The notes: generated by a model not told the origin, from the sequence alone. A stretch of DNA of 35,659 bases from Gemmatimonas sp. (GCA_013822425.1 PNKL01000023.1:1-35659), one strand, 5' to 3'. Shown: positions 1 to 11,139, counted from the stretch's first letter. A program made the numbers and translations.

Positions 1-186
1 GCGATCATCCTCACCTACGCGCTGCTTGGCTTCGCGAACTTCTCGTCCATCGCCATCCAGATCGGCGGCATCGGCGGGCTGGCCCCGGAGCGGCGCAAGG
101 ACATCGCCGCGCTCGGACTGCGCGCCATGATCGCCGGCAACCTGGCGGCGTTCATCTCGGCATCCATCGCCGGCATGCTCGCGTAG
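1..186 (+). CDS. nupC: NupC-family concentrative nucleoside transporter, C-terminal end (partial)
   Basis: The reading frame is open from the first base and stops at TAG 184-186, giving the last 61 residues of a membrane protein. The segment [20 protein letters not shown] followed by a basic RRKD turn and a final hydrophobic helix is typical of the C-terminal transport core of concentrative nucleoside transporters, which import nucleosides with a cation gradient. The start lies outside the window, so length and specificity cannot be judged. The role fits the nucleoside catabolic genes deoC, deoB and cdd further along. A perfect hairpin follows 12 bases after the stop. The family call is fairly sure; the exact substrate is not. 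Confidence 0.82.
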   Translation, partial: AIILTYALLGFANFSSIAIQIGGIGGLAPERRKDIAALGLRAMIAGNLAAFISASIAGMLA

Positions 187-197
187 CGTCGACTGCC

Positions 198-246
198 CCG
201 GCAGAACGAAGCCCCGGCCATGGTGGCCGGGGCTTCGTTCTGCCGG
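198..246. terminator. Perfect 23-bp hairpin, probable bidirectional terminator
   Basis: Bases 198-220 are exactly complementary to 224-246, leaving a 3-base loop. The dyad lies between two convergent genes, the transporter ending at 186 and the UPF0182 gene ending at 276. There is no long T run on either side, so it may rely on stem strength or act mainly as an mRNA 3' end protector. Confidence 0.75.
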
Positions 247-275
247 CGTCCGCACCGCTGCCCGTTGCCGCGCGC

Positions 276-3065
276 CTACGGCGTGCCCGTCCGGCTACGC
301 AATTCCCGCAGGACGGCACCGAGCTGCTCGATCTCACGCCCGTACTCGGCCCAGTTGCCGGCGCGCTGGGCGGCGATGGCCCGGTCGTAGTGCTGCTGCG
401 AACGCTGCAGCAGCGCGTCGATGGACGCGCCGGGCGCCGGTGCGGCGGCCGCTGGCAGCTCCGCAGCGGCCGGAGTCGTGCGCGGTCCGCCGGAACCAAA
501 CACCATCTGCAGTCCCTCGTCGAGCGTCGTCGCCATCACGACCTGGTTGCCGTAGGCCACGACGACGCGCTTCAGCTCGGGAATCGACGTCTCCCCCTGC
601 GCCTTCAGGTAGATCGGCTGCACGTAGATCAGCGACTCCTCGATGGGGATCACGAGCAGCTCGCCGCGGATGGCCTGCGACCCGCGCTGGTCCCACAGCG
701 AGAGCTGCCTCGAGATCTCCGTGTCCTGCTCGATGCGGTTCATGATCTGCCGCGGGCCGTACACGAGGCTCTGCTTGGGGAAGCGGTAGACGAGCAGCTT
801 GCCGTACTCGGCGCCGTCCATGCGCGCCACGAGCCAGGCGGCGAGGTTGTCCTTGCCGCGGGGCGTGAACGGCGTCATGTAGATGAACTCGGCGTCCTTC
901 TCCCCCGGTAGCCGCATGATCATGTGGCGCATGTAGGGGCTGACGGCGCGGTCACGCTGCGCCCCCTCCGGAATCTGCCACTGGTCCTCCCGGTGATAGA
1001 ACGCGTCGGGCTCTTTCATATGGTAGGTGCCCAGCAGCGTCGCCTGGATGCGGAAGATGCCGTTCGGATATCGCAGGTGACGCTGCAAGTCGGGCGGCAT
1101 TTCGGCGAGCGGTCGGAACGCACTCGGGAAGATCCGGGCATACGCCCGGGCGAGCGGATCGGTGGAGTCGGCGAGGAAGGCCGTGACCGCGCCGTCGTAC
1201 GCGTCTATTGTGACCTTGACGCTGTTGCGCATGTAGTTCACGCCGCCGGTGGTGCGGGCCGCGTATGGATAGGACGTACTGCTGGTGTACGCGTCGAGAA
1301 TCCAGACCAGCCGACCTGCTTCGGTGACCACGAGGTAGGCCTCGGGGTCGAAGGCGAGGAAGGGCAGTGCCCGCTTGGCGCGTTCGTGGATGTTCCGGCG
1401 CATGAGGACGCGCGCCGAGTCGCCGATGTCGCTGGAAAAGAGCACCTTCAGCGAGCCGAGCTGCCAGGCAAAGAGCGCGCGGCGGGCCAGGGAGCCCACG
1501 CCGATGCCGCCGCTCCCTGCGTACCTGGAGTAGATGTTGGCGTCGCCCGCCGGATAGTTGAACTCGCGCTGCGCCGTCTTGACGAAGACGTACGAGTTGG
1601 TGAGCTCGCCGAAGTACACCTCGGAGCGCGTGAGCGTGATGTTGGTGGTGGAGACCGGTGGCAGGTCCTTCACGAAGAGCACGGGGAGTCCCTCGGCCGT
1701 GACCTCGTTCACCGGGGCCATGGCGAGGCCCATGCCGTGGGTGAACGTCAGCCGCTCATTGATGAAGCCGCGCGTCGGCAGCGACGCGGAGTTCAGCTCG
1801 CGGGCCGAGAGATGCACCTGTCGGTACTGGCCGTTGATCACGTAGCGGTCGTCGCTGACCGAGACGAAGTCATAGTAGGTGCGGATCTCCTGCAGCTGTC
1901 CGAGCGTCTGCGCGAGGAGGTCGCGATCCCAGAGCCGGACGTTGCCGATGGTCGCGGCGTTGGCGCGGATATTGGCCATGGTGAGCGGCGCGTCGCCCGC
2001 GATGTCGCGCACGGCCACGCTGTCGATGCGCCAGGCGCGGCGCGTGGCGTCGATATGGCGCGCGAGGTACGGCATCTCGCGCACGAGTTCGTTGGGGGCG
2101 ACCAGCAGCCGCTGCATCACCAGGGGCACGAGGCCGCGCCCCACGATCCCGATAGCTGCGTACGCGATGACCGAGAAGACGAGATGGCGCAGCAGCGTGC
2201 CGCGCGCGGCGCCGTAGAGCGTTGCGACCGCCGCAGCCAGCGCCGCGACCGCTGACACGACGATGGCCGGCAGGTTGGCGTGCACGTCGGTGTAGCTGGC
2301 ACCGACCAACGGGCCCGTGGTGGAGAATGCGAGGTTGGCCCGCGTGACCACCCACAGCCGGACGGCCAGAAGGACGAAGACGAGGGCGGCGAGTACGCCC
2401 ACGTGCCAGTTTGCGCGCGTCGTGGACTTGCCGGGGCCGGGCATCAGGGCCAGTTCACCCTTCAGCAGGTAGAGCAGGGCCACGCCGACCGCGGTCAGCG
2501 TCGCGACGAACATCGCGGTCGCGAGCAGGTTCGACCAGGCGGACAGCCGGAAGAGGTAGAACCCGATGTCGTTGCCGAAGAGCGGTTCGGTGGCGCCGGT
2601 GTCGCCGCCGAACACGGCGAGCACGTAGCTCGCCCACCGGCTGGAGGCGGTCATCCCGACGGCATACGAGAGGAACGCGGTCCCGATGAGAAGCGCCATC
2701 GGCATCGTCAATCTCAACGCCGCGGGCTCGGCGCCAAGTCGCTGGGCAAAGAGCGTGACGTCGTGCGTGGACCGGGGGAGCGCGCGCGACAAGTTCAGGT
2801 ACATGAAAAGGAAGGCCAGACCGCCGGGCACCAGCAGCAAGCCCGCCCGCCAGCCGAACGACGCCAGGAAGACCTGCTCGTACTGCACCTCGCGCGCCCA
2901 GAGCCAGTCGACAGCGAAACGGCCGAGCCACGGGATGACGAGCAGGAGGATGATGGCCGGAATGAACACGTTGCGTGCGAAGCGCACGAGACGGATCACG
3001 GCGGCGGGATCGATGCGGATGCTAGCGCTGCCGGGGCTGCCGGGGCTGCCGAACGGATTAGTCAT
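276..3065 (-). CDS. UPF0182 family integral membrane protein
   Basis: This 929-residue protein has about seven hydrophobic segments in its first 330 residues, then a long soluble C-terminal region. Family-like stretches include the WLWAREVQYEQVF segment after the first helix, the GNDIGFYLFRLSAW segment, and a soluble part with conserved blocks such as EREFNYP-like and YPNGIFRIQ. Length and layout match UPF0182 (COG1615), whose function is unknown. The C-terminus has an Ala/Pro-rich linker followed by a charged helix with QRAGNWAEYGREIEQLG, resembling the tail of other members. The ATG at 3065 lies 62 bp downstream of the 4Fe-4S protein gene on the same strand, so the two may be co-transcribed. 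No strong ribosome-binding site is visible before the ATG. Confidence 0.9.
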   Translation of the reverse strand: MTNPFGSPGSPGSASIRIDPAAVIRLVRFARNVFIPAIILLLVIPWLGRFAVDWLWAREVQYEQVFLASFGWRAGLLLVPGGLAFLFMYLNLSRALPRSTHDVTLFAQRLGAEPAALRLTMPMALLIGTAFLSYAVGMTASSRWASYVLAVFGGDTGATEPLFGNDIGFYLFRLSAWSNLLATAMFVATLTAVGVALLYLLKGELALMPGPGKSTTRANWHVGVLAALVFVLLAVRLWVVTRANLAFSTTGPLVGASYTDVHANLPAIVVSAVAALAAAVATLYGAARGTLLRHLVFSVIAYAAIGIVGRGLVPLVMQRLLVAPNELVREMPYLARHIDATRRAWRIDSVAVRDIAGDAPLTMANIRANAATIGNVRLWDRDLLAQTLGQLQEIRTYYDFVSVSDDRYVINGQYRQVHLSARELNSASLPTRGFINERLTFTHGMGLAMAPVNEVTAEGLPVLFVKDLPPVSTTNITLTRSEVYFGELTNSYVFVKTAQREFNYPAGDANIYSRYAGSGGIGVGSLARRALFAWQLGSLKVLFSSDIGDSARVLMRRNIHERAKRALPFLAFDPEAYLVVTEAGRLVWILDAYTSSTSYPYAARTTGGVNYMRNSVKVTIDAYDGAVTAFLADSTDPLARAYARIFPSAFRPLAEMPPDLQRHLRYPNGIFRIQATLLGTYHMKEPDAFYHREDQWQIPEGAQRDRAVSPYMRHMIMRLPGEKDAEFIYMTPFTPRGKDNLAAWLVARMDGAEYGKLLVYRFPKQSLVYGPRQIMNRIEQDTEISRQLSLWDQRGSQAIRGELLVIPIEESLIYVQPIYLKAQGETSIPELKRVVVAYGNQVVMATTLDEGLQMVFGSGGPRTTPAAAELPAAAAPAPGASIDALLQRSQQHYDRAIAAQRAGNWAEYGREIEQLGAVLRELRSRTGTP

Positions 3066-3127
3066 GGTGATTCAAGATGAACTGGCGGCGCGGACAGCGA
3101 AAGTAGGGCGGGGACCGCCGGCGCGGG

Positions 3128-4234
3128 TCAGTCGTTCGCTCTGCCCGGATGCCCGTACTCGCCGGACTCGATGTTCTGGATGCGCTCCATGTACTCGCGG
3201 TCCGTGATCGCGTTGTCCCAGGTCCCCGTGGCGCGCGCGCCGACGTAGCCCGCAAGGAACAACCCGACGACCGCGGCGGCGTAGGCCAGCGGCGTCACCG
3301 TCCGGCGGCCGACATGCACGGCCAGCGCGTCCTTCACGGGGCAGACGGCCACGCAGTTGAGGCAGCCCGTGCAATCCACGCTCGAGATGGAGGCGCGCGA
3401 CGACACCGGCAGGCGCGCCATGCACGCCTTGTCGCACATCCCGCACGACACGCAGGCGTCGGCCTTCCGACGGACGCGCGTCGGCGAGGCCCATGAAAAA
3501 AGACCAAGCAGGGCCCCGTATGGACACAGGTAGCGGCACCACAGGCCATGAATGAAGACCGAGCCGATGACGAGCGTCGCCATGACGCCCAGCCCGACCG
3601 CGTTCATCTGCGTGAAGAAGAGCCCCATCTTCACGTCCGCGACCTTGTTGTACGGTGACGTCAGGAACTCCGTCAGCGCCGCGCGGCCCATGCCGATGAT
3701 CGAGAGCACGAAGAATCCCATCAGGACGTACTTCAGGCTCCGCAGGGGGATGTCGAGCCACTTCCACGGGCGGTAGTTCCGGCCGAAGGCGACCCGGCCG
3801 AGGCGTGCCAGCAGTTCAGAGAGAAAGCCCACCGGGCAGATCCACGAGCAGAAGGCCTTCCGGACGAGCAGCGCGATGGCGATCGCCACCAGGACGAGCA
3901 CGGTGGCCGCAGGATGGATCACGTTCAGGCTGCCCTGATAGCCCCAGTCGAGCAGTCCCATCAGGCCGCTGATCGGCAGGAAGGCTTCGACGCCCGTCCG
4001 CCGGCGGTCGCGGCGCCCGTGCGCTTCGCGATGCGGATCGAAAGTGGCATAGAAGATGACTCTTTCGTCATGCGCGGAAATTACGCGCCTGGCCGCCGCG
4101 CGAAGTCGGGGCAACTCACCGCGTTTCGCGAGGGTTGTCCGTACGTAGTACCCGCAACGGCGGTTGGTCCCCCTCCGCGCCCAGCGTACCTTTATCGCCA
4201 GTCGAAATCCGTCATCGCGATCCTGAAGCACCAT
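3128..4234 (-). CDS. Polyferredoxin-like 4Fe-4S membrane protein (NapH/CcoG-like)
   Basis: The protein has two membrane-embedded CxxxCP motifs (CSWICPVG and CRYLCPYG), each next to hydrophobic helices, and two C-terminal ferredoxin clusters (CVSCGMCDKAC and CTGCLNCVAVCP). One more helix follows near the C-terminus. This order is that of NapH/RdxA/NosR-like quinol-linked electron-transfer proteins; the physiological partner is unknown. The start is doubtful. The only in-frame ATG is at 4234, but the first 70 or so residues look non-coding (Arg-rich) and the first 12 overlap the 13-mer array before ftsY. Homologues as I remember them have a transmembrane helix just before the GVEAFLPIS block (recall, not compared here); none is visible. 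A short ATG frame at 4071 looks start-like but is in a different frame, so a frameshift or a non-ATG start is possible. Confidence 0.75.
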   Translation of the reverse strand: MVLQDRDDGFRLAIKVRWARRGTNRRCGYYVRTTLAKRGELPRLRAAARRVISAHDERVIFYATFDPHREAHGRRDRRRTGVEAFLPISGLMGLLDWGYQGSLNVIHPAATVLVLVAIAIALLVRKAFCSWICPVGFLSELLARLGRVAFGRNYRPWKWLDIPLRSLKYVLMGFFVLSIIGMGRAALTEFLTSPYNKVADVKMGLFFTQMNAVGLGVMATLVIGSVFIHGLWCRYLCPYGALLGLFSWASPTRVRRKADACVSCGMCDKACMARLPVSSRASISSVDCTGCLNCVAVCPVKDALAVHVGRRTVTPLAYAAAVVGLFLAGYVGARATGTWDNAITDREYMERIQNIESGEYGHPGRAND

Positions 4235-4262
4235 CCGGATTCCATATCCTCAATCGTCTCCG
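4198..4262. repeat. Degenerate 13-nt tandem array (5 units) ending at the ftsY start codon
   Basis: Five consecutive 13-base units fill 4198-4210, 4211-4223, 4224-4236, 4237-4249 and 4250-4262; the ATG of ftsY is the next base. Four of the five end in ATCC on the plus strand (for example CCAGTCGAAATCC and TGAAGCACCATCC), so read on the minus strand each starts GGAT. The same unit, in the same phase and with 78% identity over 64 aligned bases by hand count, lies before the miaB start (29419-29483). Confidence 0.75.
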
Positions 4263-5177
4263 ATGCCGCTCTTCAAGCCCAAGCGCAGTCTCTGGCAGCG
4301 CCTCAAGGACGTCGCCCTCCTCGACGTCGGCGTGCTCGCGCGCGGCGGGGTTGATGCGGACTCCATCGCGCAGCTCGAAACGCTGTTGCTCGAAGCCGAC
4401 TTCGGCGTGCCGGTGACCATGCGCCTCATCGGCGACCTCGAGCGGCAGGCCAAGCGCGGAGCCTTGAAGACCGAGGCGGAGCTGCTTGGCGCGCTGCGCG
4501 ACGGGATCGTGGGCGCGCTGAGCGCCGGCAATGGCGACCCGGCCTTCGTGCTCCCGGCGGACAAGCCGGCTGTGGTGCTCGTGCTTGGCGTGAACGGTGC
4601 GGGCAAGACGACATTCATTGGAAAGCTCGCCACGCGACTTCGCGGCGACGGAAAGCGCGTCATGGTGGCGGCGGGCGATACCTTTCGCGCCGGCGCCATT
4701 GACCAGCTTCGTGTCTGGGCCGAACGCAGCGGGGCGGACTTCATTGGCGCGCAGTCGGGCGGCGATCCGGCCGCCGTCGCCTATAGCGCCATTGATGCCG
4801 CTGTCACGCGTGGCGTGGACGTGGTGATCATCGACACCGCCGGCCGCCTGCATACGAGCGAAGGGCTGATGGACGAACTGCGCAAGGTCGCGCGCGTCAT
4901 CGCCAAGCGCTTGCCGGGCGCTCCGCATGAATCACTGCTCGTCCTGGACGGCACGATCGGCCAGAACGCGGTGCAGCAGGCCAGGACCTTCGCCGGCGCC
5001 GTGCCGGTCACAGGACTGGTGATCACCAAGCTCGACGGCACCGCGCGCGGCGGCGTCGTGGTGGCCGTGCACGAGGCCATCAACGTGCCGGTGAAGTTCG
5101 TCGGCGTTGGCGAACAGGTGGACGACTTGCGGTTGTTTGACGTCGAAGCCTTCGTCAGCGACTTGCTGGAGGGATAG
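4263..5177 (+). CDS. ftsY: Signal recognition particle receptor FtsY
   Basis: FtsY is the membrane-associated GTPase that docks the SRP-ribosome complex at the translocon. The 304-residue protein has an N-terminal helical domain (about 1-95) and an NG GTPase core: P-loop GVNGAGKTT at 109-117, DTFRAGA at 139-145, DTAGR at 191-195, TKLDGTARGG at 255-264 and GVGE at 281-284. The long acidic A domain of the E. coli protein is absent, as in many phyla, and the protein starts MPLFKPKRSLWQRLKDV, which gives a basic amphipathic membrane-binding helix. The 13-mer array abuts the start codon, so the usual Shine-Dalgarno position is occupied by repeat sequence. Confidence 0.97.
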   Translation: MPLFKPKRSLWQRLKDVALLDVGVLARGGVDADSIAQLETLLLEADFGVPVTMRLIGDLERQAKRGALKTEAELLGALRDGIVGALSAGNGDPAFVLPADKPAVVLVLGVNGAGKTTFIGKLATRLRGDGKRVMVAAGDTFRAGAIDQLRVWAERSGADFIGAQSGGDPAAVAYSAIDAAVTRGVDVVIIDTAGRLHTSEGLMDELRKVARVIAKRLPGAPHESLLVLDGTIGQNAVQQARTFAGAVPVTGLVITKLDGTARGGVVVAVHEAINVPVKFVGVGEQVDDLRLFDVEAFVSDLLEG

Positions 5178-5217
5178 GGCGTATCGCGAGCAAGCCTGCG
5201 CGACGCACGCCGCCTTC

Positions 5218-5802
5218 CTACGGCGCCTCCGCTGCCTCGTCCGAACGGCCGCACACCTCGTCAAAGAACGCCGCCAGGTCGATGTGGCACTCCGTGTCCG
5301 TCGCCGAGTCCACCCACGTCAGGTCGTTGTGGAGCACTTGAGGCCGGGCGTCGTCCGGACGCCAACGCTCCACCAGACGGCTTTCCAGGTCGACGATCCA
5401 GTACTCGGCGATGCGGGCACGCTGATAGAACCGACGCTTGATTCCGCGGTCGCGCTTGGCCGTGCTCGGGCTCAGCACCTCCACCAGTACGGCAACGCCA
5501 GCTGTGTCGTCGAGCTTCGTTCGACGGGACATCGGGTCACGAAAGACCATCAGGTCCGGTTCGACGACAGCGTTGGGCTCGGGGCGCAAACCCAGAACGC
5601 CGTAGAAGACCCGCTTGGGCGATCCAATCGCCGCCGTCAGCGCGAGCGCCAGGCACTGCAGCGCGTGGCCGTGGTCGAAGCGCGGCGCCGGTGTCACCAG
5701 CAGTTCCCCGTCGATGCATTCGTACTTGCAGCCGTCGCCCTCGGGGAACTGCTCGAGGTCGGCCGGCACCCAATAGCGGTCCGTGGTGGCAGGCATGCCC
5801 AT
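5218..5802 (-). CDS. Uma2 family (DUF820) PD-(D/E)XK endonuclease-like protein
   Basis: This 194-residue protein shows the Uma2 pattern: YECIDGELLVTPAP near residue 27, EPDLMVFRDP at 81-90 (catalytic Asp83), LVEVLSPSTAKRDRG at 106-120 (Glu108) and YWIVDLE at 134-140. Uma2 proteins have a restriction-endonuclease fold and are abundant in cyanobacteria and some soil phyla; their role is largely unknown. The start is ATG 5802 or ATG 5796 (MGMP, then MPAT). The frame stays open further upstream, but that part is low-complexity and not family-like. It is convergent with ftsY (40-bp gap), has no partner gene next to it, and is divergent from recG. Confidence 0.85.
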   Translation of the reverse strand: MGMPATTDRYWVPADLEQFPEGDGCKYECIDGELLVTPAPRFDHGHALQCLALALTAAIGSPKRVFYGVLGLRPEPNAVVEPDLMVFRDPMSRRTKLDDTAGVAVLVEVLSPSTAKRDRGIKRRFYQRARIAEYWIVDLESRLVERWRPDDARPQVLHNDLTWVDSATDTECHIDLAAFFDEVCGRSDEAAEAP

Positions 5803-6159
5803 AGCGTACGCTCGGCGGAGGGGGAAACGCAACTCGGCATGGGGCACAGTGGGGGCCGTGCACTTGCGCTGCGTCACCCGCGGATTGCACTCGGCGTCGT
5901 TCCCACGCCGAATCGCAGCAGCACACGGGAGTCGGAACGCAATCGGAGCGAGCGGAGCGCGTCGCCGATGTTGCACCGTCGGTACCGCGATGGGCACAGA
6001 CGTCCCGGCCACTGGTGTCGGCGGCACGGACACCGCAGTACGATGGGGAACTGAACAGGGGATGGAGTCGCCTGCCTGAGCCGTCTGTAGATTCCACCAC
6101 GCCCGCCGGCCCACGACCACTCCAAGGACCGCCATCGTGCCTCTGGCCATTCTGAATCG
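5803..6159. other. Intergenic region between Uma2 gene and recG, nothing recognised
   Basis: These 357 bases separate two divergent genes and must hold their promoters. I see no convincing -35/-10 pair, RNA gene or tandem array. Open frames cross it on both strands, but their protein sequences are Arg/Pro-rich with no recognisable motif, as expected for shadows in GC-rich DNA. Confidence 0.5.
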
Positions 6160-8247
6160 ATGACGCCCACCAGCCACCCGCCCGCCCGGGTACTCGACAC
6201 CCCGATCACCTTCCTCAAGGGGGTGGGGGAGCGGCGTGCCGAGGCCTTCCGCCGGCTCGGCGTGCTGAGCGCGCGCGACCTGCTCTTCCACATCCCGCAC
6301 CGGTACGAAGACGCGTCCACCGTGCGGCGCATCGTCACCCTGCGCGTCGGCGAGGACGCCTCGGTTATCGGCACCGTGGTCAGCAAGGGCGTGCTGCCCA
6401 CGCGAAAGGGGCTGCGCATCTTCCAGGCCGTGGTGCAGGACGAGAGCGGGCTCATCGAGGCCTCATGGCCGGGGCAGCCGTTCCTCGATCGTTCCATCAA
6501 CAAGGGCGATATGCTGCTCCTCAGCGGCACCGTGCGGTTCTACCACGGCCGCCAGCTGATGCCGCGCGAATGGGTGAACCTCGGCGCCGATGATTCGGGG
6601 ACGGCCGAGGGGCGTGTCCTCGCGGTCTATCCGGCCACCGAAGGGCTGTCCTTCAAGCAGATCCGCGCCGTCATCGACAAGCACCTCGACGCGCTGGTGC
6701 CGGCGCTCGACGAGTACCTGCCGGCGGAACTGCTGCGCGAGACGGGACTCCCCGGCATCCAGGTCGCGCTGCGGCGCGTGCACCGGCCCACCAGCGTGGC
6801 CGAAGCCCACGGTGGACGCCACCGGCTGGCGTACGACGAACTGCTGTTCGTGCATCTGCTGCAACGCCGGGCCAATGCGATCGCGCGCCAGGCGAGGCAG
6901 GGCATCACCTTCGAGAACCGGCGCGACCTGACCTCGAAGCTGAAGGCCGCGCTGCCGTGGGAGCTGACCGGCGCACAGGTGCGCGCCACGCGCGAGATCG
7001 TCGCCGACATGACGAGCCCGCTGCGCATGCACCGCCTGCTGCAGGGCGACGTGGGGAGCGGCAAGACGATCGTGGCGCTCTTTGCTTGCTGCCTCGCGCT
7101 CGAGAACGGCTACCAGGCGGCCGTGATGGCGCCTACCGAACTGCTCGCCGAGCAGCACTTCCGGACCTTTAGCGCGCTGCTCGCACCGTTGGGCATGGAG
7201 CCCGTGCTCGTGGTCGGTTCGATGGGCGCCAAGGCGCGGCGGGCCGCGGCCGCGCGGCTGGCCGAGGCCGGCCCGGTGCTCGTGGTCGGCACGCACGCGC
7301 TGGTGCAGGAGGGTACGCAGTTCGCCCGGCTGGGCCTCGCCATCATTGACGAGCAGCACCGCTTCGGGGTGGAGCAGCGCGCCACGCTCGGCGAAAAGGG
7401 AGCCGCGCCCGACATCCTGCTGATGTCGGCCACGCCCATTCCGCGCTCGCTCGCGCTCACGCTCTACGGCGACCTGGACGTGAGCGTGCTCGACGAGCGG
7501 CCCCCCGGCCGCCAGCCGGTGACCACCGCGCTGCGCGCGGAGAGGGCGCGCGATCGCGTGATGGAGTTCGTCGAGACCCAGCTGGCAGCGGGGCGCCAGG
7601 CGTACCTCGTGTATCCGATCATCGAGGAGTCCGACAAGGTCGCGCTCAAGGCAGCGACCACGGCGTTCGAGGCGCTCGCCGCCGGGCCGTTTGCGCACCG
7701 GCGCGTGGCATTGCTGCACGGGCGGCTGGCGACCGAGGAGAAGGACGCCATCATGCGGTCGTTCCGCGACGGAGGCATCGACCTGCTGGTGAGCACGACC
7801 GTCATCGAGGTGGGCATTGACGTCCCCAACGCGACGGTGATGGTGATCGAGCACCCCGAGCGATTCGGTCTGTCGCAGCTGCACCAGCTGCGCGGCCGCG
7901 TGGGACGCGGGGCCGAGGAGTCGTTCTGCATCCTGCTCGGCGACGTGGGGCCCGAGTCGCGCGAACGGCTGCGCCACGTCATCGAGACCGAGGACGGCTT
8001 CGAGATCGCGCGCGCCGACCTCCGCCTGCGCGGCATGGGCGACCTGTTCGGCAAGCAGCAGAGCGGCCTGCCGGTGTTCAAGATTGCCGACCCCGTGCGC
8101 GACGAGGAGCTGAGCGAACTGGCGCGCGCGGCGGCCGAGCGCCTGCTGCACGCCGATCCCACGCTGAGCACGCCGTCCAACCGGGCGCTGCAGCGGATGC
8201 TGACGGCGAGGTACGGACGGGCGTTGGAGCTTTTCAGAGTCGGATAG
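6160..8247 (+). CDS. recG: ATP-dependent DNA helicase RecG
   Basis: RecG is the superfamily 2 helicase that remodels stalled forks and branched DNA. The 695-residue protein has the N-terminal wedge/OB region (about 1-260, with TFLKGVGERRAEAF at its start), Walker A GDVGSGKT at 296-303, APTELLAEQH, DEQH box at 397-400, SATPIPRSL (motif III), and the C-terminal helicase half with FGLSQLHQLRGRVGRG (motif VI). The TRG-type C-terminal block GMGDLFGKQQSG is present. Length is normal for the family. The ATG at 6160 directly precedes a family-like N-terminus; no good ribosome-binding site is visible. A large hairpin of decayed repeats begins 4 bases after the stop. Confidence 0.97.
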   Translation: MTPTSHPPARVLDTPITFLKGVGERRAEAFRRLGVLSARDLLFHIPHRYEDASTVRRIVTLRVGEDASVIGTVVSKGVLPTRKGLRIFQAVVQDESGLIEASWPGQPFLDRSINKGDMLLLSGTVRFYHGRQLMPREWVNLGADDSGTAEGRVLAVYPATEGLSFKQIRAVIDKHLDALVPALDEYLPAELLRETGLPGIQVALRRVHRPTSVAEAHGGRHRLAYDELLFVHLLQRRANAIARQARQGITFENRRDLTSKLKAALPWELTGAQVRATREIVADMTSPLRMHRLLQGDVGSGKTIVALFACCLALENGYQAAVMAPTELLAEQHFRTFSALLAPLGMEPVLVVGSMGAKARRAAAARLAEAGPVLVVGTHALVQEGTQFARLGLAIIDEQHRFGVEQRATLGEKGAAPDILLMSATPIPRSLALTLYGDLDVSVLDERPPGRQPVTTALRAERARDRVMEFVETQLAAGRQAYLVYPIIEESDKVALKAATTAFEALAAGPFAHRRVALLHGRLATEEKDAIMRSFRDGGIDLLVSTTVIEVGIDVPNATVMVIEHPERFGLSQLHQLRGRVGRGAEESFCILLGDVGPESRERLRHVIETEDGFEIARADLRLRGMGDLFGKQQSGLPVFKIADPVRDEELSELARAAAERLLHADPTLSTPSNRALQRMLTARYGRALELFRVG

Positions 8248-8250
8248 CCG

Positions 8251-8389
8251 AACGGAACGAGGAGGGGGTAGAGGCGTAGCGAGGCGGGACGAGGTGTGGA
8301 ACGGCGAGGAGATCGCGCGCCCATGACCTCCCTCCTCGTGCCGCCTCTCGTCCCCCGTTCCTTCGCCTCTACCTCCTCCTCGTTCCGTT
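8251..8389. repeat. Large imperfect hairpin of purine-rich decayed repeats between recG and hppA
   Basis: Bases 8251-8276 match the reverse complement of 8364-8389 in 25 of 26 positions, and weaker complementarity continues inward (GGACGAGG-type blocks at 8286-8293 against CCTCGTGCC and CTCGTCCC blocks near 8335-8354). Both arms consist of variants of a GGAACGAGGAG-like motif, with a rough 12-base period. TTTT follows at 8392-8395, so it could end recG transcription, but the arms are far longer than a usual terminator. Confidence 0.7.
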
Positions 8390-8528
8390 GCTTTTGTGCC
8401 GTTCCAACTTCCCCCAACACCGGAGACTCCATTACCTTACACAGTTGCCTCGGATTATTCGGACTTCCGCTCAACCAGTGGGCCCTCCACGGCCCCGTCT
8501 GAACCCCACCTGCGGTTGAACCCTCGTT

Positions 8529-8534
8529 GGAGAG
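8529..8534 (+). promoter_or_regulatory. Shine-Dalgarno site of hppA
   Basis: GGAGAG lies 5 bases before ATG 8540. It fixes the hppA start there, although the frame is open upstream to 8396. The protein then begins with a good signal peptide. Confidence 0.7.
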
Positions 8535-8539
8535 AACTG

Positions 8540-11113
<2,574 letters not shown>

Positions 11114-11139
11114 TCGTCCGCACCGCACCTGCAGGCACA

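Noticed and set aside
924-2255. Plus-strand frame of 443 codons within the UPF0182 gene
   Set aside because: It is an antisense shadow of a well-supported gene and has low-complexity charged composition.
5803-6300. N-terminal extension of the Uma2 gene up to 6300
   Set aside because: The extra sequence is low-complexity, overlaps the recG 5' end and is not family-like; the family N-terminus begins at 5802 or 5796.
6463-8151. Minus-strand frame of 562 codons opposite recG
   Set aside because: Antisense shadow; recG motifs are unambiguous on the plus strand.
8396-8539. Upstream extension of hppA to 8396
   Set aside because: GGAGAG before ATG 8540 and the signal peptide beginning there fix the start; the upstream residues are Pro/Ser-rich without function.
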